From Amycolatopsis nigrescens CSC17Ta-90 (lineage in GTDB: Bacteria > Actinomycetota > Actinomycetes > Mycobacteriales > Pseudonocardiaceae): a DNA stretch of 64,000 nucleotides. Both the position numbers and the translations under genes were made by a program. This document shows, piece after piece, positions 25,151 to 33,540 of the stretch. The notes beneath the pieces were generated by a model that was not told the DNA's origin, made no database searches, and saw only the letters and a program-made list of their open reading frames with translations. The first letter of the stretch is position 1. Each line of letters begins with the position of its first letter. The stretch spans positions 6,200,157 through 6,264,156 of the forward strand of contig NZ_ARVW01000001.1 in NCBI RefSeq assembly GCF_000384315.1, read 5' to 3'.

Positions 25151-25201
25151 CCCTCAAGGCCACCTTTGCTACCTCCAAGGTTGCAAAGGTGGCCTTGAGG
25201 G
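25151..25201. terminator. long hairpin, bidirectional terminator
   Basis: Perfect 19-base arms (CCCTCAAGGCCACCTTTGC and its complement), with a further 4-bp inner stem after a T-T mismatch. It lies between the convergent PFK and HAL-like genes and is followed by GGGCTTTTGGG. It shares a GGCCACCTT-like core and an ACCTCCAA loop with the dispersed hairpin repeats, so it may be a diverged relative. Confidence 0.8.
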
Positions 25202-25230
25202 CTTTTGGGCTCGACTGGGCTCGACAGGGC

Positions 25231-26670
25231 TCAGATTCGGGCGAGTAGGTCGAGGATGCCGGCTGCGCGGGCGATGTCGTCGGTGAGCGGGCGGTCCTCC
25301 AGCGACGGGTCGAGTACCGCGCAGGCCTGCTCGTAAGCCTCGCGGACGGGCAGTTCAACCAGGTCGGCGGCGCGCATCCGGAGTGCGCGCACGGCGGCCA
25401 CCAGCTCGCAGGCCAGCAGCTGGGTGTAGGCGCCGCAGGCCTTGGTGGCGGCCCTCGCCGCCTGGGTGGAGAAGCTGGCGTGGTCCTCGATGCCGCGGGA
25501 GACCACGGCCGTGCCGAGGGTGACCGGCAGTGCCGCGTGCCGCAGTTCGGTGAGCGCGTCGTGCGCGACGTACTCCAGGATCATCACCCCGGAGCTGCCG
25601 GGCGGCCCGGCCGCGAGGAACGGTCGCAGCCCGGTGAACTCCGGCTCGACCAGGTCGCCGAGCCTGGCCGCGGACAGTTCCGCCACCTGGTGCACGGTGG
25701 CGCGGGCGTGGTCAAGCGCGGCCGAGACGTATGCGGTGTGGAAGTGCGCGTGGTGGTAGGCGTCGCCGTGCTCCACGGAGATCATCGGGTTCTCCGTGCT
25801 GGCGTTGATCTCGATGGTCAGCACGTCGCGCAGCGAGCGGATCGCGTCCAGGGCGGGCCCCTGCACCTGCGGGAAGGCGCGCAGCCCGAACGGGTCCTGG
25901 ATCCGGCCGCCCGGTTTCGGCGTGCTGTGCATGCCGAGCAGCCGGCGCATCTGCCCGGCGCATTCGACCTGCCCGGCGTGCGGTCTGGCCTGGTGCACCG
26001 GGGTCGCGTAGGCCTCCGGGTTGCCGTCCAGCGCGATGTAGGACAGGGCCGCGACCGCGTGGCCAGCCTTGGTCAGGGTGTCCAGCCGGAGGGCGGCCAG
26101 GGTGGCTTCGGCCAGTGTCGCCGCGTTGCTGCTCATGAACGCCAGCGCGTCCCCGCCGTGCACCGGGACCGGCGGCACGCCGCGTTCGGACCACGGCCGC
26201 TCGCCGGCCAGTGCCAGCGCGGTCTCGGCCAGCGGGGCCAGGTCGCCGGTGCCGATCGCGCCGAGCCGGTGCACCAGCGGCAGCGCGCCGGCGCGCAACG
26301 CGGTGGCGAGCGCCTCGATCAGCACCGGGCTGATCCCGGACCGGCCCGCCACCAGCTGGTTGAGCCGGATCAGCATCATGCCCCGGACCTGTCCCGGCGC
26401 CATCACGTCGCCGCTGCCGCCGGCGTGGCTGCGCAGCAGGCGCAGGCCGTGTTCGGTGGAGTCGTCCGTGGTGACGGTGTCCTCCTTGTTGGCGCCGACC
26501 CCGGTGGTGCGGCCGTAGACGACCCGCCGGGTGCTCAGGTCCTCGGCCAGCCGCCAGCCGTCTTCGGCGGCCCGCATCGCCGCGGGCGGCACGTCCACGC
26601 GCAGCGGGCCGTCCGTGCCTGCCACGGTCACCACGTCGGTGCAGCGCAGGGTGCGCCCGTCGACGCGCAT
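25231..26670 (-). CDS. HAL/PAL-family aromatic amino-acid lyase with atypical MIO triad
   Basis: This 479-residue protein has the histidine/phenylalanine ammonia-lyase fold: 'VYGRTTGVGANKEDTV' near residue 52, 'QVRGMMLIRLNQLVAGRSG', 'GDLAPLAETALALAGE' near 143, 'KPGGRIQDPFGLR' and 'INASTENPMI'. The usual Ala-Ser-Gly triad that cyclises into the MIO electrophile is replaced by G140-T141-G142, with one residue fewer before it. Catalysis as an ordinary lyase is therefore in doubt. The ATG at 26670 was chosen; a GTG 45 bases upstream is possible. It stands alone and is divergent from the second chitinase. Confidence 0.82.
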   Translation of the reverse strand: MRVDGRTLRCTDVVTVAGTDGPLRVDVPPAAMRAAEDGWRLAEDLSTRRVVYGRTTGVGANKEDTVTTDDSTEHGLRLLRSHAGGSGDVMAPGQVRGMMLIRLNQLVAGRSGISPVLIEALATALRAGALPLVHRLGAIGTGDLAPLAETALALAGERPWSERGVPPVPVHGGDALAFMSSNAATLAEATLAALRLDTLTKAGHAVAALSYIALDGNPEAYATPVHQARPHAGQVECAGQMRRLLGMHSTPKPGGRIQDPFGLRAFPQVQGPALDAIRSLRDVLTIEINASTENPMISVEHGDAYHHAHFHTAYVSAALDHARATVHQVAELSAARLGDLVEPEFTGLRPFLAAGPPGSSGVMILEYVAHDALTELRHAALPVTLGTAVVSRGIEDHASFSTQAARAATKACGAYTQLLACELVAAVRALRMRAADLVELPVREAYEQACAVLDPSLEDRPLTDDIARAAGILDLLARI

Positions 26671-26786
26671 CAGTGCCCCGGTCCGTCTTGGATGATCATC
26701 CGGCAAGGAGAACACCGGGCGCGGCCGCGGGCAAGCACCAGGATGCGCCGTCGGTACCAGTCCGTTGCTCCATTGGCTCGCGATTG

Positions 26787-26798
26787 TGGTCTAAACCA
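26787..26798. promoter_or_regulatory. DasR-type box 1 upstream of second chitinase
   Basis: TGGTCTAAACCA differs from the core TGGTCTAGACCA at one position. It lies 81 bases before the chitinase ATG and about 117 bases from the HAL-like start, so it might also affect that divergent gene. Confidence 0.65.
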
Positions 26799-26807
26799 TT
26801 GAAATAT

Positions 26808-26819
26808 TGGTCTAGTCCA
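26808..26819. promoter_or_regulatory. DasR-type box 2 upstream of second chitinase
   Basis: TGGTCTAGTCCA differs from the DasR-type core at one position. Its centre is 21 bases, two helical turns, from box 1. Paired 12-base direct repeats of this kind are characteristic of actinomycete chitinase promoters. Confidence 0.7.
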
Positions 26820-26878
26820 CTTAACCTCATGATTGTCCCGCCGTATCAACCCTGCTACATACGGTGATCGGAGAGAGC

Positions 26879-28126
26879 ATGTCCAAAACGAAGAGACGCA
26901 AGCTGTTCACTTTCGGTGGTGTGCTGGCCGCCGGCCTGATGGTGGTCGCGGTGGTGGCCCCGGCTTCCGCTGCGAACACAGCCACGCCAGCCGAGAACGC
27001 GACCAACGCCACGCCCGCGGCGGTCGGCAAGGTGCTCGGGTACTTCACCCAGTGGGGCGTCTACGGGCGCAACTACCACGTGAAGAACGTGGAGACCAGC
27101 GGCTCGGCCGCCAAGCTGACGCACATCAACTACGCCTTCGGCAACGTCACCAACGGCCAGTGCGCGCTCGGTGACGCCTACGCCGACTACGACAAGTTCT
27201 ACGGCGCCGACCAGAGCGTGGACGGCAAGAGCGACACCTGGGACGCCGGCGCGCTGCGCGGCAACTTCGGTCAGCTCAAGCGGCTGAAGGCGATGCACCC
27301 GAACCTCAAGGTGCTCTTCTCCTTCGGCGGCTGGACCTGGTCCGGCGGCTTCGGCCAGGCCGCGCGGAACCCGGCCGCCTTCGCCGACTCCTGCTACAAG
27401 CTGATCAACGACCCGCGCTGGGCCGGTGTCTTCGACGGGATCGACATCGACTGGGAGTACCCGAACGCCTGCGGGCTGACCTGTGACACCAGCGGTCCCG
27501 CCGCGTTCAAGAACCTGTCGAGCGCGCTGCGGGCCAAGTTCGGCTCGAAGCTGGTCACCGCCGCGATCTCCGCGGACGGCAGCCAGGGCGGCAAGCTCGA
27601 CGCGGCCGACTACGGCGGCGCCGCGCAGTACCTGGACTGGTACAACGTGATGACCTACGACTTCTTCGGTGCCTGGGCGGCGAAGGGCCCGACCGCCCCG
27701 CACTCGCCGCTGAACTCCTACAACGGCATCCCGACCCAGGGCTTCAACTCCGACGCTGCGATCCAGAAGCTGAAGTCGAAGGGTGTCCCGGCGGCCAAAC
27801 TGTTGCTGGGCATCGGTTTCTACGGTCGCGGCTGGACCGGCGTGACCCAGTCCGCCCCGGGCGGCACGGCCACCGGCGCCGCGCCGGGCCTGTATGAGGC
27901 CGGGATCGAGGACTACAAGGTGCTCAAGAGCAAGTGCCCGGCCACCGGCACCATCGCCGGTACCGCGTACGCGCACTGCGGCAACCAGTGGTGGAGCTAC
28001 GACACCCCGTCCACCATCGCCGGCAAGACGGCCTACGCCCGCAGCCAGGGGCTCGGCGGTTCGTTCTTCTGGGAGCTCTCCGGCGACACCACCAACGGCG
28101 AGCTGATCACCGCACTCGCCCGCTGA
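26879..28126 (+). CDS. secreted GH18 chitinase, catalytic domain only
   Basis: This 415-residue chitinase has a Sec signal peptide (about residues 1-32, cleavage near ASAA) and then directly a GH18 domain, with no carbohydrate-binding or FnIII module. The catalytic motif is D186-E193 ('DGIDIDWE'). The opening 'LGYFTQWGVYGRNYHVKN' closely parallels the catalytic domain of the larger chitinase at 16.4 kb, so the two are paralogues. The ATG follows GGAGAGAGC. Paired DasR-type boxes lie upstream. Lacking a binding module, it is likely to act on soluble oligomers. A hairpin repeat follows 16 bases past the stop. Confidence 0.93.
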   Translation: MSKTKRRKLFTFGGVLAAGLMVVAVVAPASAANTATPAENATNATPAAVGKVLGYFTQWGVYGRNYHVKNVETSGSAAKLTHINYAFGNVTNGQCALGDAYADYDKFYGADQSVDGKSDTWDAGALRGNFGQLKRLKAMHPNLKVLFSFGGWTWSGGFGQAARNPAAFADSCYKLINDPRWAGVFDGIDIDWEYPNACGLTCDTSGPAAFKNLSSALRAKFGSKLVTAAISADGSQGGKLDAADYGGAAQYLDWYNVMTYDFFGAWAAKGPTAPHSPLNSYNGIPTQGFNSDAAIQKLKSKGVPAAKLLLGIGFYGRGWTGVTQSAPGGTATGAAPGLYEAGIEDYKVLKSKCPATGTIAGTAYAHCGNQWWSYDTPSTIAGKTAYARSQGLGGSFFWELSGDTTNGELITALAR

Positions 28127-28141
28127 CCGCCTCCCCGGCAA

Positions 28142-28196
28142 GTCCGTGAAGGCCACCTTGCCTACTTCCAAAGTAGGCAAGGTGCCCTTCACGGAC
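28142..28196. repeat. dispersed hairpin repeat, copy 3 (likely terminator)
   Basis: 26-base arms with one mismatch and a 3-base loop (CCA). The stem core is nearly identical to copies at 9151-9199 and 18683-18737. It lies directly after the second chitinase and before a same-direction gene, so it probably ends the chitinase transcript. Confidence 0.77.
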
Positions 28197-28228
28197 GGTC
28201 GTCTCGGGGGGCGGATTATCGTGCGAGG

Positions 28229-28894
28229 GTGAAGTTCGCAGGGTTCGGGGAGTACGCGGTCGAGTTCTACGACGGCCTGCTCGCGGACAACTCCAAGCCG
28301 TACTGGGAAGACAATCTCGCCACCTACCGCGCTGACGTGCGCGCGCCGATGGAGGCGCTGCTCACCGAGCTGGAACCCGAGTTCGGCGCGGAGTTCGGCG
28401 AGGCGAAGGTGTTCCGGCCGCACCGGGACGTGCGCTTCGCCAAGGACAAGAGCCCGTACAAGACGCACTGCGGCGGCGTGCTCGAACAGGGCCGCGGCGG
28501 TGGCGCCTACTACGTCGAGCTGAGCTCGGCCGGACTGCGCGCCGGCGGCGGCTGCTTCCACCTCGCCGCGGACCAGCTGGCCAGGTTCCGGACCGCGGTG
28601 GACACCGAGATCCACGGCACGGCGCTGGCCGCGATTCTGGCGAAGCTGCGCCGGTCCGGCTGGGAGATCGCCGGCGACGCGCTCAAGACGAAGCCACGCG
28701 GCTACCCCGCCGACCATCCCCGGCTGGACCTGCTGCGGCATCGCTCGCTGTACGCGGTCCGGGTCTGGGAGCCCGACGACACCCTGCACGAACGGGCCTG
28801 CCTGGACCGGGTGCGCAAGGCGTGGCGCCAGCTGCGGCCGTTCAACGAGTGGGCCCGCGACCACGTCGGGGTGAGCGAGAAACCACCGCGCTAA
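28229..28894 (+). CDS. DUF2461 family protein
   Basis: This 221-residue protein matches the DUF2461 pattern: 'FYDGLLADNSKPYWEDN' near residue 13, 'FRPHRDVRFAKDKSPYKTH' near 70 and 'LAADQLARFRTAVD' in the middle. Family members occur widely in bacteria and fungi without a known activity. The conserved Arg/Lys-rich 'RDVRFAKDKSPYKT' segment suggests a ligand or metal site. The GTG start gives the family's usual N-terminus. It follows the terminator hairpin and precedes pyruvate kinase by about 100 bases. Confidence 0.85.
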   Translation: MKFAGFGEYAVEFYDGLLADNSKPYWEDNLATYRADVRAPMEALLTELEPEFGAEFGEAKVFRPHRDVRFAKDKSPYKTHCGGVLEQGRGGGAYYVELSSAGLRAGGGCFHLAADQLARFRTAVDTEIHGTALAAILAKLRRSGWEIAGDALKTKPRGYPADHPRLDLLRHRSLYAVRVWEPDDTLHERACLDRVRKAWRQLRPFNEWARDHVGVSEKPPR

Positions 28895-28995
28895 CCGCTG
28901 GTAACCCGACCTTGAGCTGGGCGACGGCAAGTTTTCGGGATCGGTTCCGGGATCGGTACAGACTTGACGGCGCCAAGGCACTAAGCTGTGCCGAC

Positions 28996-30420
28996 GTGAG
29001 CCGACGCGCGAAGATCGTTTGTACCCTTGGCCCCGCCACCGCGACCGCGGAGAAGGTGCGGGATCTCGTAGACGCCGGGATGAACGTCGCGAGAATGAAC
29101 TTCAGTCACGGCAGCCACAGCGACCACAAGCAGGTGTACGACCTGATCAGGGCCGCCGCGGCGGAGACCGGCAAGCCGGTCGGCATCCTCGGCGACCTGC
29201 AAGGCCCCAAGATCCGGCTGGGCACCTTCGCCAGCGGCCCGGTCGAGTGGCGCACCGGCGACATCGTCCGGATCACCGTCGAGGAGGTCGCCGGCACCCA
29301 CGACCGGGTCTCCACCACCTACAAGGGCCTCGCCAAGGACGCCAAGCCGGGGGACCGGCTGCTGGTGGACGACGGCAACATCGGCCTGGTCGTGGAGGGT
29401 GTCGAGGGCCCGGACGTGGTCTGCAAGGTCACCGAAGGCGGGCCGGTCAGCAACAACAAGGGCGTGTCGCTGCCCGGTATGGACGTCTCGGTGCCGGCGT
29501 TGTCCGACAAGGACATCGAGGACCTGGAGTTCGCGCTCGAGCTGGGCGTGGACTTCATCGCGCTCTCCTTCGTCCGCTCCCCGGCCGACATCGACCTGGT
29601 GCACCAGGTGATGGACCGGGTCGGCAAGGGCAGGGTGCCGGTGGTGGCCAAGCTGGAGAAGCCGGAGGCGGTGTACAACCTCGAGGCCATCGTGCTGGCC
29701 TTCGACGGGGTGATGGTGGCCCGCGGCGACCTCGGCGTGGAGCTGCCGCTGGAGCAGGTGCCGCTGGTGCAGAAGCGGGCGATCCAGATCGCCAGGGAGA
29801 ACGCCAAGCCGGTCATCGTGGCCACCCAGATGCTCGACTCCATGATCAACAACTCCCGGCCGACCAGGGCCGAGGTGTCCGATGTGGCCAACGCGGTGCT
29901 GGACGGCGCGGACGCGGTGATGCTCTCCGGCGAGAGCAGCGTCGGCCGCTACCCGATCGAGGCCGTGCGGACCATGGGCCGGATCGTCGAGGCGGTGGAG
30001 ACCGACTCGCCGGTGGTGCCGCCGCTGAGCCACGTGCCGCGGACCAAGCGCGGCGTGATCTCCTACGCGGCGCGCGACATCGGCGAGCGGCTGAACGCCA
30101 AGGCGCTGGTCGCCTTCACGCAGTCGGGTGACACCGTGCGCCGGCTCGCCCGGCTGCACACCCGGCTGCCGCTGCTCGCGTTCACCCCCGAGGAGAGCGT
30201 GCGCAGCCAGCTGTCCATGACCTGGGGCACGGACACCCGGATCGTGGACTTCGTCGACTCCACCGACCAGATGATCCAGCAGGTGGACCACGCGATGCTG
30301 GAGATGGGCCGCTACCAGGCCGGTGACCTGGTGGTCATCGTCGCCGGCTCGCCGCCGGGCACGGTCGGTTCGACGAACCTGATCCGGGTGCACCGCCTTG
30401 GTGAAGAGGACCACGCGTAG
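28996..30420 (+). CDS. pyk: pyruvate kinase
   Basis: This 474-residue glycolytic enzyme converts phosphoenolpyruvate and ADP to pyruvate and ATP. The start is GTG, giving 'SRRAKIVCTLGPATAT' at the N-terminus. Active-site segments are 'AGMNVARMNFSHGSH' near residue 30, 'DLQGPKIRLG' near 69, 'VVAKLEKPEAV' near 218 (catalytic Lys) and 'MVARGDLGVELP' near 240, ending with the allosteric C-terminal domain. The length matches actinobacterial enzymes. It is followed after 37 bases by the thioesterase gene. With the PPi-type PFK nearby, two irreversible-step enzymes of glycolysis lie within 6 kb. Confidence 0.96.
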   Translation: MSRRAKIVCTLGPATATAEKVRDLVDAGMNVARMNFSHGSHSDHKQVYDLIRAAAAETGKPVGILGDLQGPKIRLGTFASGPVEWRTGDIVRITVEEVAGTHDRVSTTYKGLAKDAKPGDRLLVDDGNIGLVVEGVEGPDVVCKVTEGGPVSNNKGVSLPGMDVSVPALSDKDIEDLEFALELGVDFIALSFVRSPADIDLVHQVMDRVGKGRVPVVAKLEKPEAVYNLEAIVLAFDGVMVARGDLGVELPLEQVPLVQKRAIQIARENAKPVIVATQMLDSMINNSRPTRAEVSDVANAVLDGADAVMLSGESSVGRYPIEAVRTMGRIVEAVETDSPVVPPLSHVPRTKRGVISYAARDIGERLNAKALVAFTQSGDTVRRLARLHTRLPLLAFTPEESVRSQLSMTWGTDTRIVDFVDSTDQMIQQVDHAMLEMGRYQAGDLVVIVAGSPPGTVGSTNLIRVHRLGEEDHA

Positions 30421-30457
30421 CGCGTTTCGCGTACTTCGGGCGGTTAGGGTCACGGGC

Positions 30458-31360
30458 ATGACAGAGTTGGCGCGGGAAGCGGCGTCCGGCCTGGACGCCG
30501 GTTCTGGTGGCGGTCAGGCCATGCTGGACCGGTTGGTCGCACTGCTGGACCTGGAGAAGATCGAAGAGAACATCTTCCGCGGGGTGAGCCCGGCGCACTC
30601 CCCGGTCCGGGTGTTCGGCGGGCAGGTCGCCGGCCAGGCACTGGTCGCGGCCGGGCGGACGGTGCCGGAAGAGCGCCGGGTGCATTCGCTGCACGCCTAC
30701 TTCATCCGGGGCGGCGACCCGAGCGTGCCGATCGTCTACGAGGTCGACCGGATCCGGGACGGCCGCTCGTTCACCACCCGCCGGGTGGTCGCGATCCAGC
30801 ACGGCAAGGCGATCTTCTCGCTGTCCGCGTCCTTCCAGAAGGATGAGCCCGGCATCGAGCACGCCGAGGAGATGCCGGACGTGCCGCGCCCGGACTCCCT
30901 GCCCACGCTGATGGAACGGGCCGAGGGGTACTTCGGCCGGATCGGGCACCACGACCGGCCGCGGCCGATCGACCTCCGCTACGTGAACGACCCGCCGTGG
31001 GTCACCAGGGACAGCGGTGACCGCCCGGCGCGCAACCAGGTGTGGATGCGCGCCGACGGGGTGCTGCCGGACCAGCAGCTGCTGCACGTCTGCGTGCTCA
31101 CCTACGCCTCGGACATGACCCTGCTCGACTCGGTACTGGCCAGGCACGGCGTCTACTGGGACCTGGACAAGGTGCTCGGCGCCAGCCTCGACCACGCGCT
31201 GTGGTTCCACCGCCCGTTCCGCGCGGACGAATGGTTCCTCTACGACAGCGCGTCCCCGACCGCCTCCGGTGCGCGGGGACTGGCCACCGGCCGGTTCTTC
31301 GCCGAGGACGGCACGCTGATCGCCACCGTGGTCCAGGAGGGCCTGCTCCGCATCGTTTGA
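30458..31360 (+). CDS. tesB: acyl-CoA thioesterase II
   Basis: This 300-residue double-hotdog enzyme hydrolyses medium- and long-chain acyl-CoA. It carries 'NIFRGVSPAHSPVRVFGGQVAGQAL' (reported in part; near residues 45-68), 'HSLHAYFIRGGDPSVPIVYEV' in part, and the second-half motif 'ASLDHALWFHRPFRADEWFLY' in part, with the catalytic Asp in 'SLDHALWFH'. I chose the ATG at 30458; an ATG at 30521 would remove a non-conserved 21-residue extension. It lies close behind pyruvate kinase but may have its own promoter. Confidence 0.92.
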   Translation: MTELAREAASGLDAGSGGGQAMLDRLVALLDLEKIEENIFRGVSPAHSPVRVFGGQVAGQALVAAGRTVPEERRVHSLHAYFIRGGDPSVPIVYEVDRIRDGRSFTTRRVVAIQHGKAIFSLSASFQKDEPGIEHAEEMPDVPRPDSLPTLMERAEGYFGRIGHHDRPRPIDLRYVNDPPWVTRDSGDRPARNQVWMRADGVLPDQQLLHVCVLTYASDMTLLDSVLARHGVYWDLDKVLGASLDHALWFHRPFRADEWFLYDSASPTASGARGLATGRFFAEDGTLIATVVQEGLLRIV

Positions 31361-31422
31361 GCACTGTTTGATCGCTCCGCACGGCGGGCCCGATCCTCTA
31401 GGATCCCGGTGCTGCCTGCCGA

Positions 31423-32985
31423 ATGGGGTTTGCCGTGGCGACTTCCCGTCCCCTGCGCGTGACCGTCCTGCTGCTCCTGCTCGCCGGGTTACTGGCCGGG
31501 CCTGCCGGCGCGCCGACCGCGCAGGGCGGTGACTCGCTCGGCCGCGACCTTGACACGATCCTGGCCGACCCTTCGTTGGCCGGGGCCGACGTCGGCGTGG
31601 TGGTACGCGCCGCAAGCACCGGCGAGGTGCTCTACACCAGGCAGAGCGATCGGCGGCGGCAGCCGGCGTCGAACACCAAGCTGCTCACCGCCGCCACCGC
31701 GCTGGACGTCCTCGGTCCGGGGTATCGCTTCCACACCGGCGTGGCCGGTACCGGAAGGCGGCTGGGATCGGTGCTCACCGGCGATCTGCACCTGCGCGGC
31801 GGCGGCGACCCGACCATGCTCGCTGCCGACTACGACAAGCTGGCTGCCACCGTCGCGGCGACCGGGGTGCGGGTGGTGCGGGGCGGGCTGATCGCCGACG
31901 ACACCTTCTTCGACCGGACCAGGCTGGGGCTCGGCTGGGCATGGGACGACGAGCCGTACTACTACAGCGCGCAGACCTCCGCGCTGACCATCGCGCCGGA
32001 CACCGACTACGACGCCGGTTCGGTGATCGTGCGGGTGCGCCCCGGCACGCCGGGCGGCCCGGCGCGGGTGGAATTCGACCCGCCGAGCGGCTACCTGCGG
32101 GCGGTGAACACGGCGACCACCGGCCCGGCCGGCGGGGCCGCGTCGGTGACCGTGGATCGCGAGCACGGCGACAACACCTTCACCGTCAGCGGGTCCATTC
32201 CGGCCGGTGCCGATCCCGCCGAGGAGTACATGGCGGTCTGGGAGCCTTCTCTGCTGGCCGCCGCGGTGTTCCGCGACGCACTGGCGAAATACGGCGTGCG
32301 GGTGCTCGGCGGCACCACCGCCGGCGGCACCCCGCAGCAGGCCGAGGTGCTCGCCGGGCGCGACTCGATGCCGCTGGGCGAACTGCTCACCCCGTTCATG
32401 AAGCTGTCCAACAACATGCACGGGGAGGCGCTGGTGAAGGCGGCCGGCCGGGCCGCCGGCGCCGATGGCACCTGGCCGGACGGCCTGTCCGCGTTGGACA
32501 AAGCGTTGCCGGGATTGGGCATCGACCCCGCAGCTATGTCCACAGTGGATGGTTCGGGACTGTCCAGGATGGACCAGGTCGCACCGGACCAGCTCTCCGC
32601 GCTGCTGCTCGCGGCACGGGGGAAGCCCTGGTTCGACCGGTTCTACGCGTCGTTGCCGGTGGCCGGGGTGGCGGACCCGATGATCGGCGGCACCCTGCGC
32701 AACCGGATGCGCGGCACCGCGGCCGAGGGCAAGGTGCACGCGAAGACCGGGTCCCTCACCGGGGTGAGCGCACTGTCCGGTTACGTCACCGCGGCCGACG
32801 GCACGGAACTGGTGTTCGCCATGGTCGCGAACCAGACCCTGCGGAGCAGCCGTCCGCTGGAGGACGCGGTAGCGGTCAGGCTGGCCCAGTACGGCGGTGC
32901 CGTCGACCCGCCGCGCCGGCCCGCGGTCATGGTCGCGGACGCGCCGGGCGACGAGCTGGAATGCAGCTGGACCAAGAGCTGCTGA
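31423..32985 (+). CDS. dacB: D-alanyl-D-alanine carboxypeptidase/endopeptidase, PBP4-type (peptidase S13)
   Basis: This 520-residue exported enzyme trims or cleaves peptidoglycan peptides. It has an N-terminal signal or anchor helix (about residues 12-32). The three penicillin-binding motifs are S83-N-T-K ('ASNTKLL'), 'KLSNNMHGEAL' near residue 328 (SxN) and 'HAKTGSLTG' near 440 (KTG). The size and large domain insertion between the first two motifs are typical of the S13 family. The ATG at 31423 is used; a GTG four codons later is possible. It is convergent with the small zinc-ribbon-like gene downstream. Confidence 0.93.
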   Translation: MGFAVATSRPLRVTVLLLLLAGLLAGPAGAPTAQGGDSLGRDLDTILADPSLAGADVGVVVRAASTGEVLYTRQSDRRRQPASNTKLLTAATALDVLGPGYRFHTGVAGTGRRLGSVLTGDLHLRGGGDPTMLAADYDKLAATVAATGVRVVRGGLIADDTFFDRTRLGLGWAWDDEPYYYSAQTSALTIAPDTDYDAGSVIVRVRPGTPGGPARVEFDPPSGYLRAVNTATTGPAGGAASVTVDREHGDNTFTVSGSIPAGADPAEEYMAVWEPSLLAAAVFRDALAKYGVRVLGGTTAGGTPQQAEVLAGRDSMPLGELLTPFMKLSNNMHGEALVKAAGRAAGADGTWPDGLSALDKALPGLGIDPAAMSTVDGSGLSRMDQVAPDQLSALLLAARGKPWFDRFYASLPVAGVADPMIGGTLRNRMRGTAAEGKVHAKTGSLTGVSALSGYVTAADGTELVFAMVANQTLRSSRPLEDAVAVRLAQYGGAVDPPRRPAVMVADAPGDELECSWTKSC

Positions 32986-33049
32986 GCGTGCAGAAGAGAG
33001 GCCGGGATCGATCGGGGGGCGACCCCGGACTCTCCTGATGAGGAAGCGT

Positions 33050-33418
33050 TCAGCTTGCGTAACGCAGGTTCTGCTTCCTCCGTCTGTGATGCCGGGTAAC
33101 CGGTGGCACCTGTTCGCCGCCGCCGGTGCCGTCGTCCAGCCTGAGCAATACGGCCAGATAGGCCCGGCACGGCGTCCGGCTGCGCCTGCGGAGCAGCATT
33201 CTGGACAGTCTGCCGCGGCACGCCGGGCAGCGTCCCCTGGCGTCCGGCTCGTGCTCGGCGAGGACCGACCGCAATGCGTCGGCCAGCAAAGCGAGCTGTC
33301 GCCGGCCCACTTCGGCGGCTTCTTCCGGCTCCGTCTCGGTGATCGATCGGGTGAGTTCGTCCAGTCTGCGATGGACGGCCGTCTGCAGGGGACCGACCAT
33401 GGAGTCGCGCCGAACCAC
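33050..33418 (-). CDS. conserved hypothetical protein with Cys-rich motif
   Basis: This 122-residue protein has an N-terminal helical half (heptad-like 'RRQLALLADALRSVL') and a basic C-terminal half with 'RCPACRGRLSRMLLRRRSRTPC', in part, that includes a CxxC and a third Cys. The Arg density there suggests nucleic-acid or membrane contact. The start is GTG at 33418, or ATG six codons in. It is divergent from the XRE regulator across a region holding two palindromes. Similar small proteins are seen beside XRE/DUF397 pairs in related genera, as I recall it. Confidence 0.6.
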   Translation of the reverse strand: MVRRDSMVGPLQTAVHRRLDELTRSITETEPEEAAEVGRRQLALLADALRSVLAEHEPDARGRCPACRGRLSRMLLRRRSRTPCRAYLAVLLRLDDGTGGGEQVPPVTRHHRRRKQNLRYAS

Positions 33419-33502
33419 ATCGCCTCCCCGAGCGTCCCTCGTTACGTGCCGCTTATCACCCAGCAGAGCCCCGGAAAGGACCCGGACACAGAGCGTACAT
33501 CG

Positions 33503-33518
33503 GCAATTTGCAAATTGC
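33503..33518. promoter_or_regulatory. candidate operator: perfect 16-bp palindrome
   Basis: GCAATTTGCAAATTGC is a perfect palindrome and is AT-rich against a GC-rich background. It lies in the divergent region between the Cys-rich hypothetical gene and the XRE regulator, 128 bases before the regulator start. Autoregulation by that regulator is a fair guess. Confidence 0.55.
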
Positions 33519-33519
33519 A

Positions 33520-33540
33520 GTCCGCCGATTGGTGGCGGAC
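33520..33540. promoter_or_regulatory. second inverted repeat beside the palindrome
   Basis: GTCCGCC-N7-GGCGGAC has perfect 7-base arms and directly follows the 16-bp palindrome. The two may form a compound regulatory site. Confidence 0.45.

Noticed and set aside
9151..28196. Hairpin repeats considered as a CRISPR-like array or transposon ends
   Set aside because: The copies are about 9.5 kb apart, each is a single inverted repeat, and no transposase or target-site duplication is visible.
31489..33420. A minus-strand frame of 643 codons opposite dacB
   Set aside because: It is antisense to dacB, where all three penicillin-binding motifs are intact, and overlaps a better-supported small gene at its start.
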